32,628 bases of DNA from MED-G78 sp964343355 (GTDB lineage Bacteria; Pseudomonadota; Gammaproteobacteria; Magnimaribacterales; D2472): assembly GCA_964343355.1 (NCBI GenBank), contig CAYFJC010000009.1, positions 1-32,628 of the forward strand. The letters run 5' to 3'. The number at the start of each line of letters is the position of its first letter. Position 1 is the stretch's first letter. The notes beneath the pieces are model-generated. The model saw nothing but the letters and a program-made list of their open reading frames with translations, did no database searches and had not been told where the DNA came from. The translations under genes and the position numbers were made by a program. This document shows positions 25,103 to 32,628 of the stretch, piece by piece.

Positions 25103-26116
25103 ATGCAGGTTGTTAGACTGGTAAAAAGTTCTGATCTTTATCAAGTTACAAAACTCATAAAAAAAACTGGAATTGGCATGACCACCATGCCCAAGAATAA
25201 AAAAGAAGTTCAGGAAAGAATTGAATGGTCTATAGCATCTGCAAATAAAAAATCTGCTAATCCAAATAAAGACACATACTTATTTGTACTAGAAAATGAT
25301 AAAAAAATAATAGGAATCTCAGCGATATACACATCAGTATCTAAAGACAAGCCATCTGTATTTTTTAAACTAAAAAAAATTAAGCTATCTTCTACAACTT
25401 ATAATTTTGAAAAAGAGGCTGAAACGCTGCAGTTACATCTTTTACACAAACCTTATTCTGAATTGGGCACTATCTTTATAGATTCAGCTTCAAGAGGAAG
25501 AGGTCGAGGATCTTTATTATCATTTGCAAGGCTTCAGCTAATAGCCTCTCATCAAGCTAGGTTTGATAAAAAGATTCTTGTAGAGATAAGAGGTTGGAAA
25601 GATAAAAATGGTAAATCATACTTTTGGGAATCATTTAGTAAGGCTTTTTTTAATTTAGATTTTTTTAGTATAGATAGATTAAGCTATATAGATAACCACT
25701 TTATAACTGAATCTGTTCCAAAATTTCCTTTTATGGTTGAGCTTCTTTCAAGAAGAGTTCAAAAAGTTTTAGGCAAACCACATCCAAATGCTATGCCTGC
25801 TCTGAGCATGCTTTCAAAGCAAGGCTTCAAATCTAATGGACTTGTTGACATTTTAGATGGTGGTCCTTGTATGGAGGTTCTTGCAAAAAATATACCAATC
25901 GTAAAATCTTCTATTAAAGTAAAAGTTGACGTAAAAAGATCAGTCAATTTTAGTAATTATGGATTCATAATTAACTTTTCTTTAGATAATTTTAGAGTTG
26001 TGAGAGAAAACTATAATTTAATTAATAGTAATACTATAGAAATTTCACAAAAAACCGCAAAAGCGTTAGAAATTTCTTCAGGTAGCGAAGTTAGAATTAA
26101 TATTGAGAATGTTTGA
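25103..26116 (+). CDS. astA: Arginine N-succinyltransferase
   Basis: AstA transfers succinate from succinyl-CoA to the alpha-amino group of arginine, the first step of the AST catabolic pathway. The 337 residues compare with 344 in E. coli. Family features are the N-terminal MQVVRLVKSSDLYQVTKLIKKTGIGMTTMP, the acyl-CoA region DSASRGRGRGSLLSFARL (about residues 131-148), EIRGWKDKNGKSYFWESF, and PHPNAMPALSMLSKQGF with DILDGGPCME near residues 250-255. It begins 3 bp after the lipoprotein stop with no ribosome-binding site, and its stop shares a base with the astD start (TGATG), indicating coupling. It is a single AstA chain, not the AruF/AruG two-subunit type as far as I can see. Confidence 0.93.
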   Translation: MQVVRLVKSSDLYQVTKLIKKTGIGMTTMPKNKKEVQERIEWSIASANKKSANPNKDTYLFVLENDKKIIGISAIYTSVSKDKPSVFFKLKKIKLSSTTYNFEKEAETLQLHLLHKPYSELGTIFIDSASRGRGRGSLLSFARLQLIASHQARFDKKILVEIRGWKDKNGKSYFWESFSKAFFNLDFFSIDRLSYIDNHFITESVPKFPFMVELLSRRVQKVLGKPHPNAMPALSMLSKQGFKSNGLVDILDGGPCMEVLAKNIPIVKSSIKVKVDVKRSVNFSNYGFIINFSLDNFRVVRENYNLINSNTIEISQKTAKALEISSGSEVRINIENV

Positions 26117-27531
26117 TGATATATATAAATGGTAAATGGACAGAAGGCAAAGGTGTTTCATTTACTAGTATTAGCCCACTTGATAATAAATTAATTTGGG
26201 ATGGAAATTATGCGTCTAATTCACAAGTTCTAAGTGCTATTAATTCTGCACATGCAGCTTTTCCAGATTGGAATAAAAGAGGCTTAGATTCAAGACTAAA
26301 AATCATTCAAAAGTTTTATACCCTTCTTGAAATTAACAAGGAAAAAATAAAAGATCTAATTAAGCTCGAGACAGGAAAAGAGTTAGCGGATAGTCTTTCT
26401 GAAGTTGGAGCTTCTATCGCTAAATATAAAAACTCTTTAAATGCGTTTCACGAGAGAACCGGTAAGTCATCTAGCCCTTTAGGCAAAAATACGCAAATTA
26501 CAAACCATAGACCTCATGGAGTTTTAAGTGTTATCGGCCCATTTAATTTTCCGTTCCATCTTCCAAATGGCCATATTACCCCTGCCTTAATTGCAGGAAA
26601 TGTAATTATTTTTAAGCCGAGTGAGCATACACCTTTAGTGGGTGAATTGATGGTTCAATTATGGCATGAAGCAGGAATTCCAAATGGTGTCATTAATCTA
26701 CTTCATGGCTCAAAAGATGTGGTTAGAAGCCTTGCTAAGCATCCCAAAACAAATGGTCTGTTATTCACTGGTAGCCATATAGCTGGAATGTCACTTAGTA
26801 AGTTAATGGCAAATTATCCTAATAAAATATTAGCCTTAGAATTAGGTGGAAATAACCCTTTAGTTGTTTGGAATACTAAAAAGTTAATTAAGGCATCTGA
26901 ATTAATTTTTGAATCTGCATTTATTTCAACAGGTCAAAGGTGCACATGTGCACGCAGATTAATACTCTCTAACTCTAAATCATCAAAAAAAATTATTGAA
27001 TTACTTAAAAAGAAATCAAAGCTTCTTTCATACAAAGAGACATCTAAAGATTATTTCTATGGACCATTGATATCTAAAACTGCTGTTAAAAATTTCATTG
27101 ATTTTCAAAATTCTCTTATAAAAATAGGCGGTAAAATTATTCTAAGAGGTAGGCATATTAAATCTAAAGGTAATTATGTAACTCCATCGATAATAGATAT
27201 GACTGGAGTAAAAAAGATTATTGATAAAGAGATGTTTGGACCAATGATCCAGATAAAATTTGTTGACACATTTCAAGAAGCTACTTATGAGGCTAATAAT
27301 ACTTCGTTTGGTCTTTCCGCTGGGCTTATTTCCGATAAAAAGGAACTTTTTAATAATTTTATTAATGAAGTTTCAGCTGGAATAATAAATTTCAATGCAA
27401 CAACCACAGGAGCCTCAGGAAGCGCACCTTTTGGAGGTTCTGGTATGAGTGGAAACTTACGACCAGCTGGTTTTTATGCTGCTGATTATTGCGCATGGCC
27501 TGTAGCAAGTGTTGTTAACGACAATTTCTAG
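26116..27531 (+). CDS. astD: N-succinylglutamate 5-semialdehyde dehydrogenase
   Basis: AstD oxidises succinylglutamate semialdehyde to succinylglutamate with NAD, step four of the AST pathway. It is an ALDH-fold protein of 471 residues. The cofactor region GPFNFPFHLPNGHITPAL and LFTGS are present, with the general base E242 in LALELGGNNP and the catalytic cysteine C276 in STGQRCTCARR; the RCTCARR sequence is typical of AstD. PFGGSGMSGN near the C-terminus is also characteristic. I prefer the ATG at 26116, which overlaps the astA stop as TGATG. A TTG at 26113 would add one residue. The order astA-astD-astB matches that in E. coli astCADBE. Confidence 0.95.
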   Translation: MIYINGKWTEGKGVSFTSISPLDNKLIWDGNYASNSQVLSAINSAHAAFPDWNKRGLDSRLKIIQKFYTLLEINKEKIKDLIKLETGKELADSLSEVGASIAKYKNSLNAFHERTGKSSSPLGKNTQITNHRPHGVLSVIGPFNFPFHLPNGHITPALIAGNVIIFKPSEHTPLVGELMVQLWHEAGIPNGVINLLHGSKDVVRSLAKHPKTNGLLFTGSHIAGMSLSKLMANYPNKILALELGGNNPLVVWNTKKLIKASELIFESAFISTGQRCTCARRLILSNSKSSKKIIELLKKKSKLLSYKETSKDYFYGPLISKTAVKNFIDFQNSLIKIGGKIILRGRHIKSKGNYVTPSIIDMTGVKKIIDKEMFGPMIQIKFVDTFQEATYEANNTSFGLSAGLISDKKELFNNFINEVSAGIINFNATTTGASGSAPFGGSGMSGNLRPAGFYAADYCAWPVASVVNDNF

Positions 27532-27533
27532 TT

Positions 27534-28859
27534 ATGTATAGAGGCGAGTTAAATTTTGATGGTCTTATCGGTCCAACTCATAATTATTCCGGTCTATCTG
27601 AGGGGAACATAGCTTCTTTTAAGAATAGTAAAAAAACGTCTAACCCAAAAAAAGCCGCTCTCCAAGGTTTAGAAAAAATGAAATTATTGATTGATCTGGG
27701 TATACCTCAGGGTATATTTTTACCTCATGAAAGACCTTATTTGGAATCACTTCGAAAGCAAGGTTTTTCAGGAAGTGTGAATGATATTGTTTTATCAGCA
27801 TCAAAGAATTCAACTTTACTACTAAATCAATCATATTCAGCATCATCTATGTGGGCTGCTAATGCAGCAACATTTTCTCCAAGTACTGATTCGGAAGATT
27901 CAATTGCTCACATAACACCTGCTAATTTATTTTCAATGCCTCACAGAAGAATTGAATCAGAGTTCACATACAGCCAACTTAATATGATTTTTAATAGTTC
28001 CCATTTTAAGATTCATAAACCCATTGATCCATCTGAGCTTATGGGCGATGAGGGGGCTGCTAACCATTTAAGAATATCCAGTCACCATCTAGATAAAGGT
28101 ATCCAAATATTTGTATATGGAAGAGATTCCTCTGAAACCAATCTAAATTTTGTAGCTAGGCAGACAAAAGCAGCATCTGAATATATTGCAAAATCCCACC
28201 AACTAGATGCAGATAAAACTTTTTTTCTAAAACAGAATATAGAAGCTATCAATAGTGGAAGTTTTCATAATGATATTGTTAGCCTATCAACTGAAAATGT
28301 TTTTATTTATCATGAGAAGGCATTTGCAGAGAGCAAACATGAGATTCAAAAAATAAAAAATAGCCTTAAAGATATCAATGAATTATTTTTTATAGAAATC
28401 ACTGAAAAAGAAATTCCTCTTGATGTATTGGTAAGCTCCTACTTGCTTAATTCTCAACTTGTTTTAAATTCTAATGGAAATATGACTTTTATCATGCCAA
28501 GCGAAGTAAAGAATTTTTCTGAATGCACTAAATGGCTTGAAAAGATTAAAACCCATTCACCTATTCAAGATTTAAGATATGTGGATATAAAGCAAAGCAT
28601 GATGAATGGCGGAGGGCCTGCATGCTTAAGGTTTAAAATAGTTGTTAATGAAGATGAATTTAATAATATAAATCCTAATTTTCTGCTTAATCCATCACTA
28701 CTAGTTAAGCTAGAGACTCTTATTAATTCATCTTATAGAGACAATCTAGATATTAATGAACTAGCAGACCCGGACTTGGTAAATGAAAGTTATACAGTGC
28801 TTGATGAGCTAACTCAGATATTTAATACTGGTAGTATCTATAACTTTCAAAAAGCATAA
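27534..28859 (+). CDS. astB: N-succinylarginine dihydrolase
   Basis: AstB hydrolyses N-succinylarginine to succinylornithine, two ammonia and CO2, step two of the AST pathway. The 441 residues equal the usual length. The catalytic triad of this amidinotransferase-fold family is visible: E173 (GDEGAANH), H245 (SFHNDIVS) and C364 (NGGGPACLRF). The N-terminal FDGLIGPTHNYSGLSEGNIAS is a strong family marker, as is the C-terminal ADPDLVNESYTVLDELTQIF. The start is 2 bp after astD. AstC and AstE are not in the window, so the pathway must be completed elsewhere or modified. It converges on valS with 9 bp between the stops. Confidence 0.96.
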   Translation: MYRGELNFDGLIGPTHNYSGLSEGNIASFKNSKKTSNPKKAALQGLEKMKLLIDLGIPQGIFLPHERPYLESLRKQGFSGSVNDIVLSASKNSTLLLNQSYSASSMWAANAATFSPSTDSEDSIAHITPANLFSMPHRRIESEFTYSQLNMIFNSSHFKIHKPIDPSELMGDEGAANHLRISSHHLDKGIQIFVYGRDSSETNLNFVARQTKAASEYIAKSHQLDADKTFFLKQNIEAINSGSFHNDIVSLSTENVFIYHEKAFAESKHEIQKIKNSLKDINELFFIEITEKEIPLDVLVSSYLLNSQLVLNSNGNMTFIMPSEVKNFSECTKWLEKIKTHSPIQDLRYVDIKQSMMNGGGPACLRFKIVVNEDEFNNINPNFLLNPSLLVKLETLINSSYRDNLDINELADPDLVNESYTVLDELTQIFNTGSIYNFQKA

Positions 28860-28867
28860 AAGCTTTT
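28850..28867. terminator. Weak possible bidirectional terminator
   Basis: AAAAGC (28850-28855) and GCTTTT (28862-28867) form a 6-bp inverted repeat around ATAAAA, straddling the astB stop next to the valS stop. Reading minus, a short T-run ends the stem. The stem is weak and AT-rich, so this is only a candidate. Confidence 0.3.
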
Positions 28868-28868
28868 A

Positions 28869-31088
28869 TTATTCAATAATCTGTTTATTAAATAGTAGTG
28901 TATGAATTTCTTCAGTAATAAAGGGAGCAAAAGGATGCATCATTACTAAGATCTTTTGAAGCATAGGCCTTAGATTATTGGTATTACCCGTTTTCTTACA
29001 TTCCTCAATATAAATATCACAGAATTTACTCCAAAAGAATTCATATACCTCATTTACAGCGAAATCTAATCGGTATTCTTGGATATTCTTTTTAATTTTT
29101 TTAGATGATTTATTAAATTCCTCTTCAATCCAATTGTCGATATCATTAGAGGGTGTAAATATTTTATTACCAGCTGGATATCCATTTATAAATCTAGCAG
29201 CATTCCATATTTTTGTGCAAAAATTTCTATACCCTTTAAGTCTACCTAATTCAAAACTTATATCCTTAGTGTGAGTTGCCAGAGAATAGAAGGTCATTCT
29301 TAATGCATCTGTTCCATAGGATTCAATTCCATTTGGAAACTGATTTCTAGTTTTTTTCTCAATCTTTTCCGCTTTTCCTTCCTGCATAAGATTTGATGTT
29401 CTTTTTTCTACTAAATCGTCTAAAGAAATACCATAAACCAAATCAAGTGGATCAATTACATTACCTTTAGATTTTGACATTTTTTGACCGTTCTCATCTC
29501 TTATTAGGCCTGTAACATATACATCTTTAAAGGGAATTTGGTTTGTGAACTCAAGACTCATCATCATCATTCTTGCAACCCAGAAAAAAATAATATCAAA
29601 ACCAGTAACAAGAAGTGATGTTGGGAAATGCTTGTTATAGTCTTCTGTATCATTAGGCCACCCCATCGAAGCAAAAGGCCATAAACTTGAAGAAAACCAT
29701 GTATCTAAAACGTCATTATCTTGAAATAACTTTCTATTATCTAATTTATAATGATTCCTTGTTTCTATTTCGTCATAACCAACATAAACATTTCCATCTT
29801 CATCATACCAAGCTGGTATTCTATGACCCCACCAAATCTGCCTACTAATACACCAATCTTCAATATTATCCATCCAATTAAAGTATGTCTTAATCCAATT
29901 TTCAGGGTGGAACTTAATTTCACCTTTATGAACCGCATCATTTGCTTTTGCAGCCATTTCAGCAGTTTTAACATACCACTGATGACTCAGTTTAGGCTCT
30001 ATAACAACATTAGATCTTTCGCCTCTAGGGACGCTAATATGATACTTCTCTTCTTTTTCTAACAGCTCTAATTCATTTAACTTTTCAATAACAAGTTTGC
30101 GAACTTTAAATCGATCTAGATTATTAAATGGTTCAGGTACATTGTCATTTGACCAAGCATCATCATTAAAAATATTAATAGGTTTAAAATCGCTAGCGGT
30201 AGTTGAAATTTTTACTTCGCCATCATCTTCATATAAAGCATATTTTTTCCCTATTTCGTAGTCATTGAAATCATGACCAGGTGTTATTTTTAAACAACCA
30301 GTTCCAAATTCAATATCTACATACTCATCACCAATAATAGGCAGCTTTCTTCCAACAAATGGCAGGATAACGTTTTTTCCAATTAGTGATTTATATCTCT
30401 CATCTTTAGGATTCACAGCAATAGCCATATCACCAAACATAGTTTCAGGTCTTGTTGTTGCAACAGTAAGGTATTGAGTTGAATCCTCTATTGGGTATTT
30501 TATATGCCAAAGTAGGCCATCTTTTTCTTGCCTAACAACCTCAAGGTCAGATACAGCAGTTTTTAGAGCGGGATCCCAATTTACAAGCCTATAGCCTCTA
30601 TAAATTTTATTTTTTCTATGAAGCTCAACAAAAGCCTTAATTACAGCTTCGTTAAAACCATCATCTAAAGTAAAGCGATATTTATCCCAATCAACCGTTG
30701 AACCAAGTCTCTTGATTTGTGATTTAATTTTTTCTTCAGAATAATTTTTCCAAGACCAAACTTCTTCTAAAAACTTCTCTCTTCCTAAATCATTTCTAGT
30801 AATTTCTTTTTTTGCTAGATTATTTTCAACAACCATTTGCGTAGCAATTCCAGCATGATCACTTCCAACTTGCCAATGAGCATCTTTACCAGACATATGA
30901 TTGTATCTAGTATAAAAATCCATAATAGCGTACTGAAAGCTATGACCCATATGAAGAGTCCCTGTAACATTTGGTGGCGGAATGACCTGTGAGAAAGAAT
31001 CTTTTGAATCTTTATTTTCAACCTTTCTTTCAGACCAAATCTTTGCCCACTTTTCCTCAATCTCAGTAGGGTAATATGTCTTATCCAT
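28869..31088 (-). CDS. valS: Valyl-tRNA synthetase, lacking the usual C-terminal tail
   Basis: ValS charges tRNA-Val. The class I catalytic motifs are HMGH (residues 46-49, in PPPNVTGTLHMGH) and KMSKSKGN (near residue 530). The inserted editing domain shows TTRPETMFGD and CLKITPGHDFNDYE. WCISRQIWWGHRIPAW and GFDIIFFWVARMMMMS are also intact. The protein stops at 739 residues, shortly after MHPFAPFITEEIHTLL. E. coli ValS (951) continues from the corresponding point with the rest of the anticodon-binding region and a C-terminal coiled-coil arm. The astB gene on the other strand begins its complete 3' end 9 bp beyond, so no hidden continuation exists here. It follows pepA by 19 bp, without holC between. 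Confidence 0.93.
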   Translation of the reverse strand: MDKTYYPTEIEEKWAKIWSERKVENKDSKDSFSQVIPPPNVTGTLHMGHSFQYAIMDFYTRYNHMSGKDAHWQVGSDHAGIATQMVVENNLAKKEITRNDLGREKFLEEVWSWKNYSEEKIKSQIKRLGSTVDWDKYRFTLDDGFNEAVIKAFVELHRKNKIYRGYRLVNWDPALKTAVSDLEVVRQEKDGLLWHIKYPIEDSTQYLTVATTRPETMFGDMAIAVNPKDERYKSLIGKNVILPFVGRKLPIIGDEYVDIEFGTGCLKITPGHDFNDYEIGKKYALYEDDGEVKISTTASDFKPINIFNDDAWSNDNVPEPFNNLDRFKVRKLVIEKLNELELLEKEEKYHISVPRGERSNVVIEPKLSHQWYVKTAEMAAKANDAVHKGEIKFHPENWIKTYFNWMDNIEDWCISRQIWWGHRIPAWYDEDGNVYVGYDEIETRNHYKLDNRKLFQDNDVLDTWFSSSLWPFASMGWPNDTEDYNKHFPTSLLVTGFDIIFFWVARMMMMSLEFTNQIPFKDVYVTGLIRDENGQKMSKSKGNVIDPLDLVYGISLDDLVEKRTSNLMQEGKAEKIEKKTRNQFPNGIESYGTDALRMTFYSLATHTKDISFELGRLKGYRNFCTKIWNAARFINGYPAGNKIFTPSNDIDNWIEEEFNKSSKKIKKNIQEYRLDFAVNEVYEFFWSKFCDIYIEECKKTGNTNNLRPMLQKILVMMHPFAPFITEEIHTLLFNKQIIE

Positions 31089-31107
31089 AGCTTTTAAAAG
31101 ATATTTT

Positions 31108-32625
31108 TTACTTCAATCTTTTACTTAGTAGCAATTCACTTAAAAGAGGAACAGGTCTTCCAGTTCCAGCTTTAACAGGAGAGCTATAAGATGCGGTTGC
31201 AGCAATATCTAAATGCGCCCACTTATAGTCATTAGTAAATTTAGATAAAAAGGCAGCAGCATGAATGGTTCCAGCCTCTCTACCTCCACCAATATTTGCT
31301 AAATCAGCATAATCAGTTTTTGTGCATGATTGATGTTCATCCCATAATGGAAGCTCCCATGCTCTATCACCAGATTCCTCACCTGCATCAACAATCATAT
31401 CTGCAAGGTGTTGATCATTTCCCATGACTCCACTTGCATGTCTTCCTAAAGCTACCACTACAGCACCTGTTAACGTGGCCATGTCAATTACGTAAGAAGG
31501 CTTATACTTGCCAACAAATGTAAGTGCATCACATAAGACCAATCTACCTTCAGCATCAGTATTTAATATTTCTATAGTTTGACCAGACATTGAAGTTACA
31601 ACATCACCAGGTTTGGTTGCTTTGGCTGAACACATGTTTTCAGCACATGCCATAACACCAACAACATTAACTTTTGCATCAAGCCTTGCGAGTGTCGACA
31701 TGACTCCAAAGACAGTAGCAGCTCCACACATATCCCATTTCATCTCATCCATGCCTTGAGGTGGTTTCAATGAGACCCCACCTGTATCAAACGTAATGCC
31801 TTTTCCGACAAGTGCAACAGGTTTATCGGATGGATTTCCACCCTTATACTCTATGACCATCATTCTTGAAGGCTCATCACTTCCTCGACCTACTGATAAA
31901 AAGGATCCCATCTTCATTTTCTCAAGATCATTTTCGTTAAAAGATTTAATTTTTAATTTAGGAAAATCTTTCTTCATTGCTTTAACTTTCTTCTCAATAA
32001 TTCTTGGAGTGCAATGATTAGCAGGTAAGTCACCTAAATGCTTAGCTGTATTCACTCCCTCACCAATAGCAAAACCTTTTTTAGCAGCTTGCTTGGCTTT
32101 AGTTAGGTTAGCTCCAGCTAGACCAGTTGTTAAAATAACAAGATTTTTAAGAGTGGGTTGTTTGGCAGTTTTATTTTTAGTTGCTGAGAAAATATAAACA
32201 TTTGATTCAATGGTTTTAGCTACCATTTCAATTAACCAATTTTCATCTTTTCCTTCAGGATAAACATTCCCACACATAATTGATAAATCTTTTGCTTTTA
32301 ATTTATTAGCTGATTTAGCAATTGTTTGATAGGCAGAAAGCCATTTGTGGATCGGCGTATCTTTTTTAAGACCTTTTACCAATAAAATACTCTCAGCTTT
32401 AGTTCCAATAACTTGAGGCAAGAGAACTGAACTTCCATCATCCTTAAGATGACTTGAGATTGATTTTGAAATGTAACCTTTAGAAGCTTTATCTAACTCC
32501 TTAAAAGCAGCGTTGTTTTTTGTATCCTTATTAACCATTACCACAAGCATTGAAGAATTTAGTGTCACTAAATTCGTTGATGTTGTATCTTTTACTAAAA
32601 TATTACTTAGAACTTTATAAGCCAT
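31108..32625 (-). CDS. pepA: Leucyl aminopeptidase (cytosol aminopeptidase, M17)
   Basis: PepA is a hexameric two-metal aminopeptidase; in E. coli it also binds DNA in Xer recombination and carAB control. The 505 residues compare with 503 in E. coli. The C-terminal catalytic domain shows LVGKGITFDTGGVSLKPP, MDEMKWDMCGAATVFG and the signature NTDAEGRLVLCDAL, which together supply the lysine, metal-ligand and bicarbonate-binding residues. The start is fixed: the codon just before the ATG, the last three bases of the window read on the minus strand, is TAA. It is the first gene of a pepA-valS unit. In E. coli, holC lies between these genes. Confidence 0.95.
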   Translation of the reverse strand: MAYKVLSNILVKDTTSTNLVTLNSSMLVVMVNKDTKNNAAFKELDKASKGYISKSISSHLKDDGSSVLLPQVIGTKAESILLVKGLKKDTPIHKWLSAYQTIAKSANKLKAKDLSIMCGNVYPEGKDENWLIEMVAKTIESNVYIFSATKNKTAKQPTLKNLVILTTGLAGANLTKAKQAAKKGFAIGEGVNTAKHLGDLPANHCTPRIIEKKVKAMKKDFPKLKIKSFNENDLEKMKMGSFLSVGRGSDEPSRMMVIEYKGGNPSDKPVALVGKGITFDTGGVSLKPPQGMDEMKWDMCGAATVFGVMSTLARLDAKVNVVGVMACAENMCSAKATKPGDVVTSMSGQTIEILNTDAEGRLVLCDALTFVGKYKPSYVIDMATLTGAVVVALGRHASGVMGNDQHLADMIVDAGEESGDRAWELPLWDEHQSCTKTDYADLANIGGGREAGTIHAAAFLSKFTNDYKWAHLDIAATASYSSPVKAGTGRPVPLLSELLLSKRLK

Positions 32626-32628
32626 TTA

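Noticed and set aside
29751..30062. 103-codon open frame on the plus strand inside valS
   Set aside because: It lies fully antisense to the conserved editing and catalytic region of ValS, starts without a ribosome-binding site and shows no recognisable domain; AT-rich genes on the other strand give such frames by chance.

Overview
This window is about 32.6 kb of compact, AT-rich chromosome (roughly one-third G+C by eye). It carries the end of rpsB and 29 complete protein genes, with no tRNA or rRNA gene, no CRISPR array, no insertion sequence and no non-coding stretch above about 150 bp. The gene order rpsB-tsf-pyrH-frr-uppS-cdsA-dxr-rseP-bamA-skp-lpxD-fabZ-lpxA-lpxB-rnhB-dnaE-accA-tilS is classically gammaproteobacterial, and a recognisable HolD (psi) next to rimI supports that. 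The low G+C, tiny spacers and frequent lack of Shine-Dalgarno sequences suggest a streamlined marine lineage such as SAR86. The class is well supported; the lineage is inference.

Region 1 (1-18594, all + strand) is one continuous housekeeping array. It covers translation (S2 tail, EF-Ts, RRF), UMP kinase, undecaprenyl-PP and CDP-diacylglycerol synthesis, the MEP enzyme Dxr, the site-2 protease RseP, outer-membrane protein assembly (BamA, Skp), lipid A synthesis (LpxD, FabZ, LpxA, LpxB), RNase HII, the replicative polymerase DnaE, acetyl-CoA carboxylase alpha and TilS. Most junctions are 0-12 bp or overlap, and five genes start with GTG or TTG close to or across the preceding stop. The widest internal gap (bamA-skp, 73 bp) holds a candidate promoter built on three 10-bp repeats.

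Region 2 (18595-23066) is a mixed block: a PaaG-like crotonase-fold gene with a near-consensus promoter, a type-2 LeuA on the minus strand, holD-rimI, a cysteine glutathione peroxidase on the minus strand, and elaA. Region 3 (23067-28859, + strand) begins with a large mosaic lipoprotein, directly followed by astA-astD-astB, three of the five steps of arginine succinyltransferase catabolism. Region 4 (28869-32625, - strand) is pepA-valS.

I found no obvious new multi-gene system. The points most worth a second look are: a ValS that ends at 739 residues without its C-terminal tail; the loss of holC from the usual pepA-holC-valS order while holD is kept, together with a degenerate clamp motif in DnaE; a lipoprotein combining Ig-like, FG-GAP-like and phage-tail-like modules; near-identical hexapeptide-coil duplications in LpxD; and convergent gene pairs separated by 0-9 bp.
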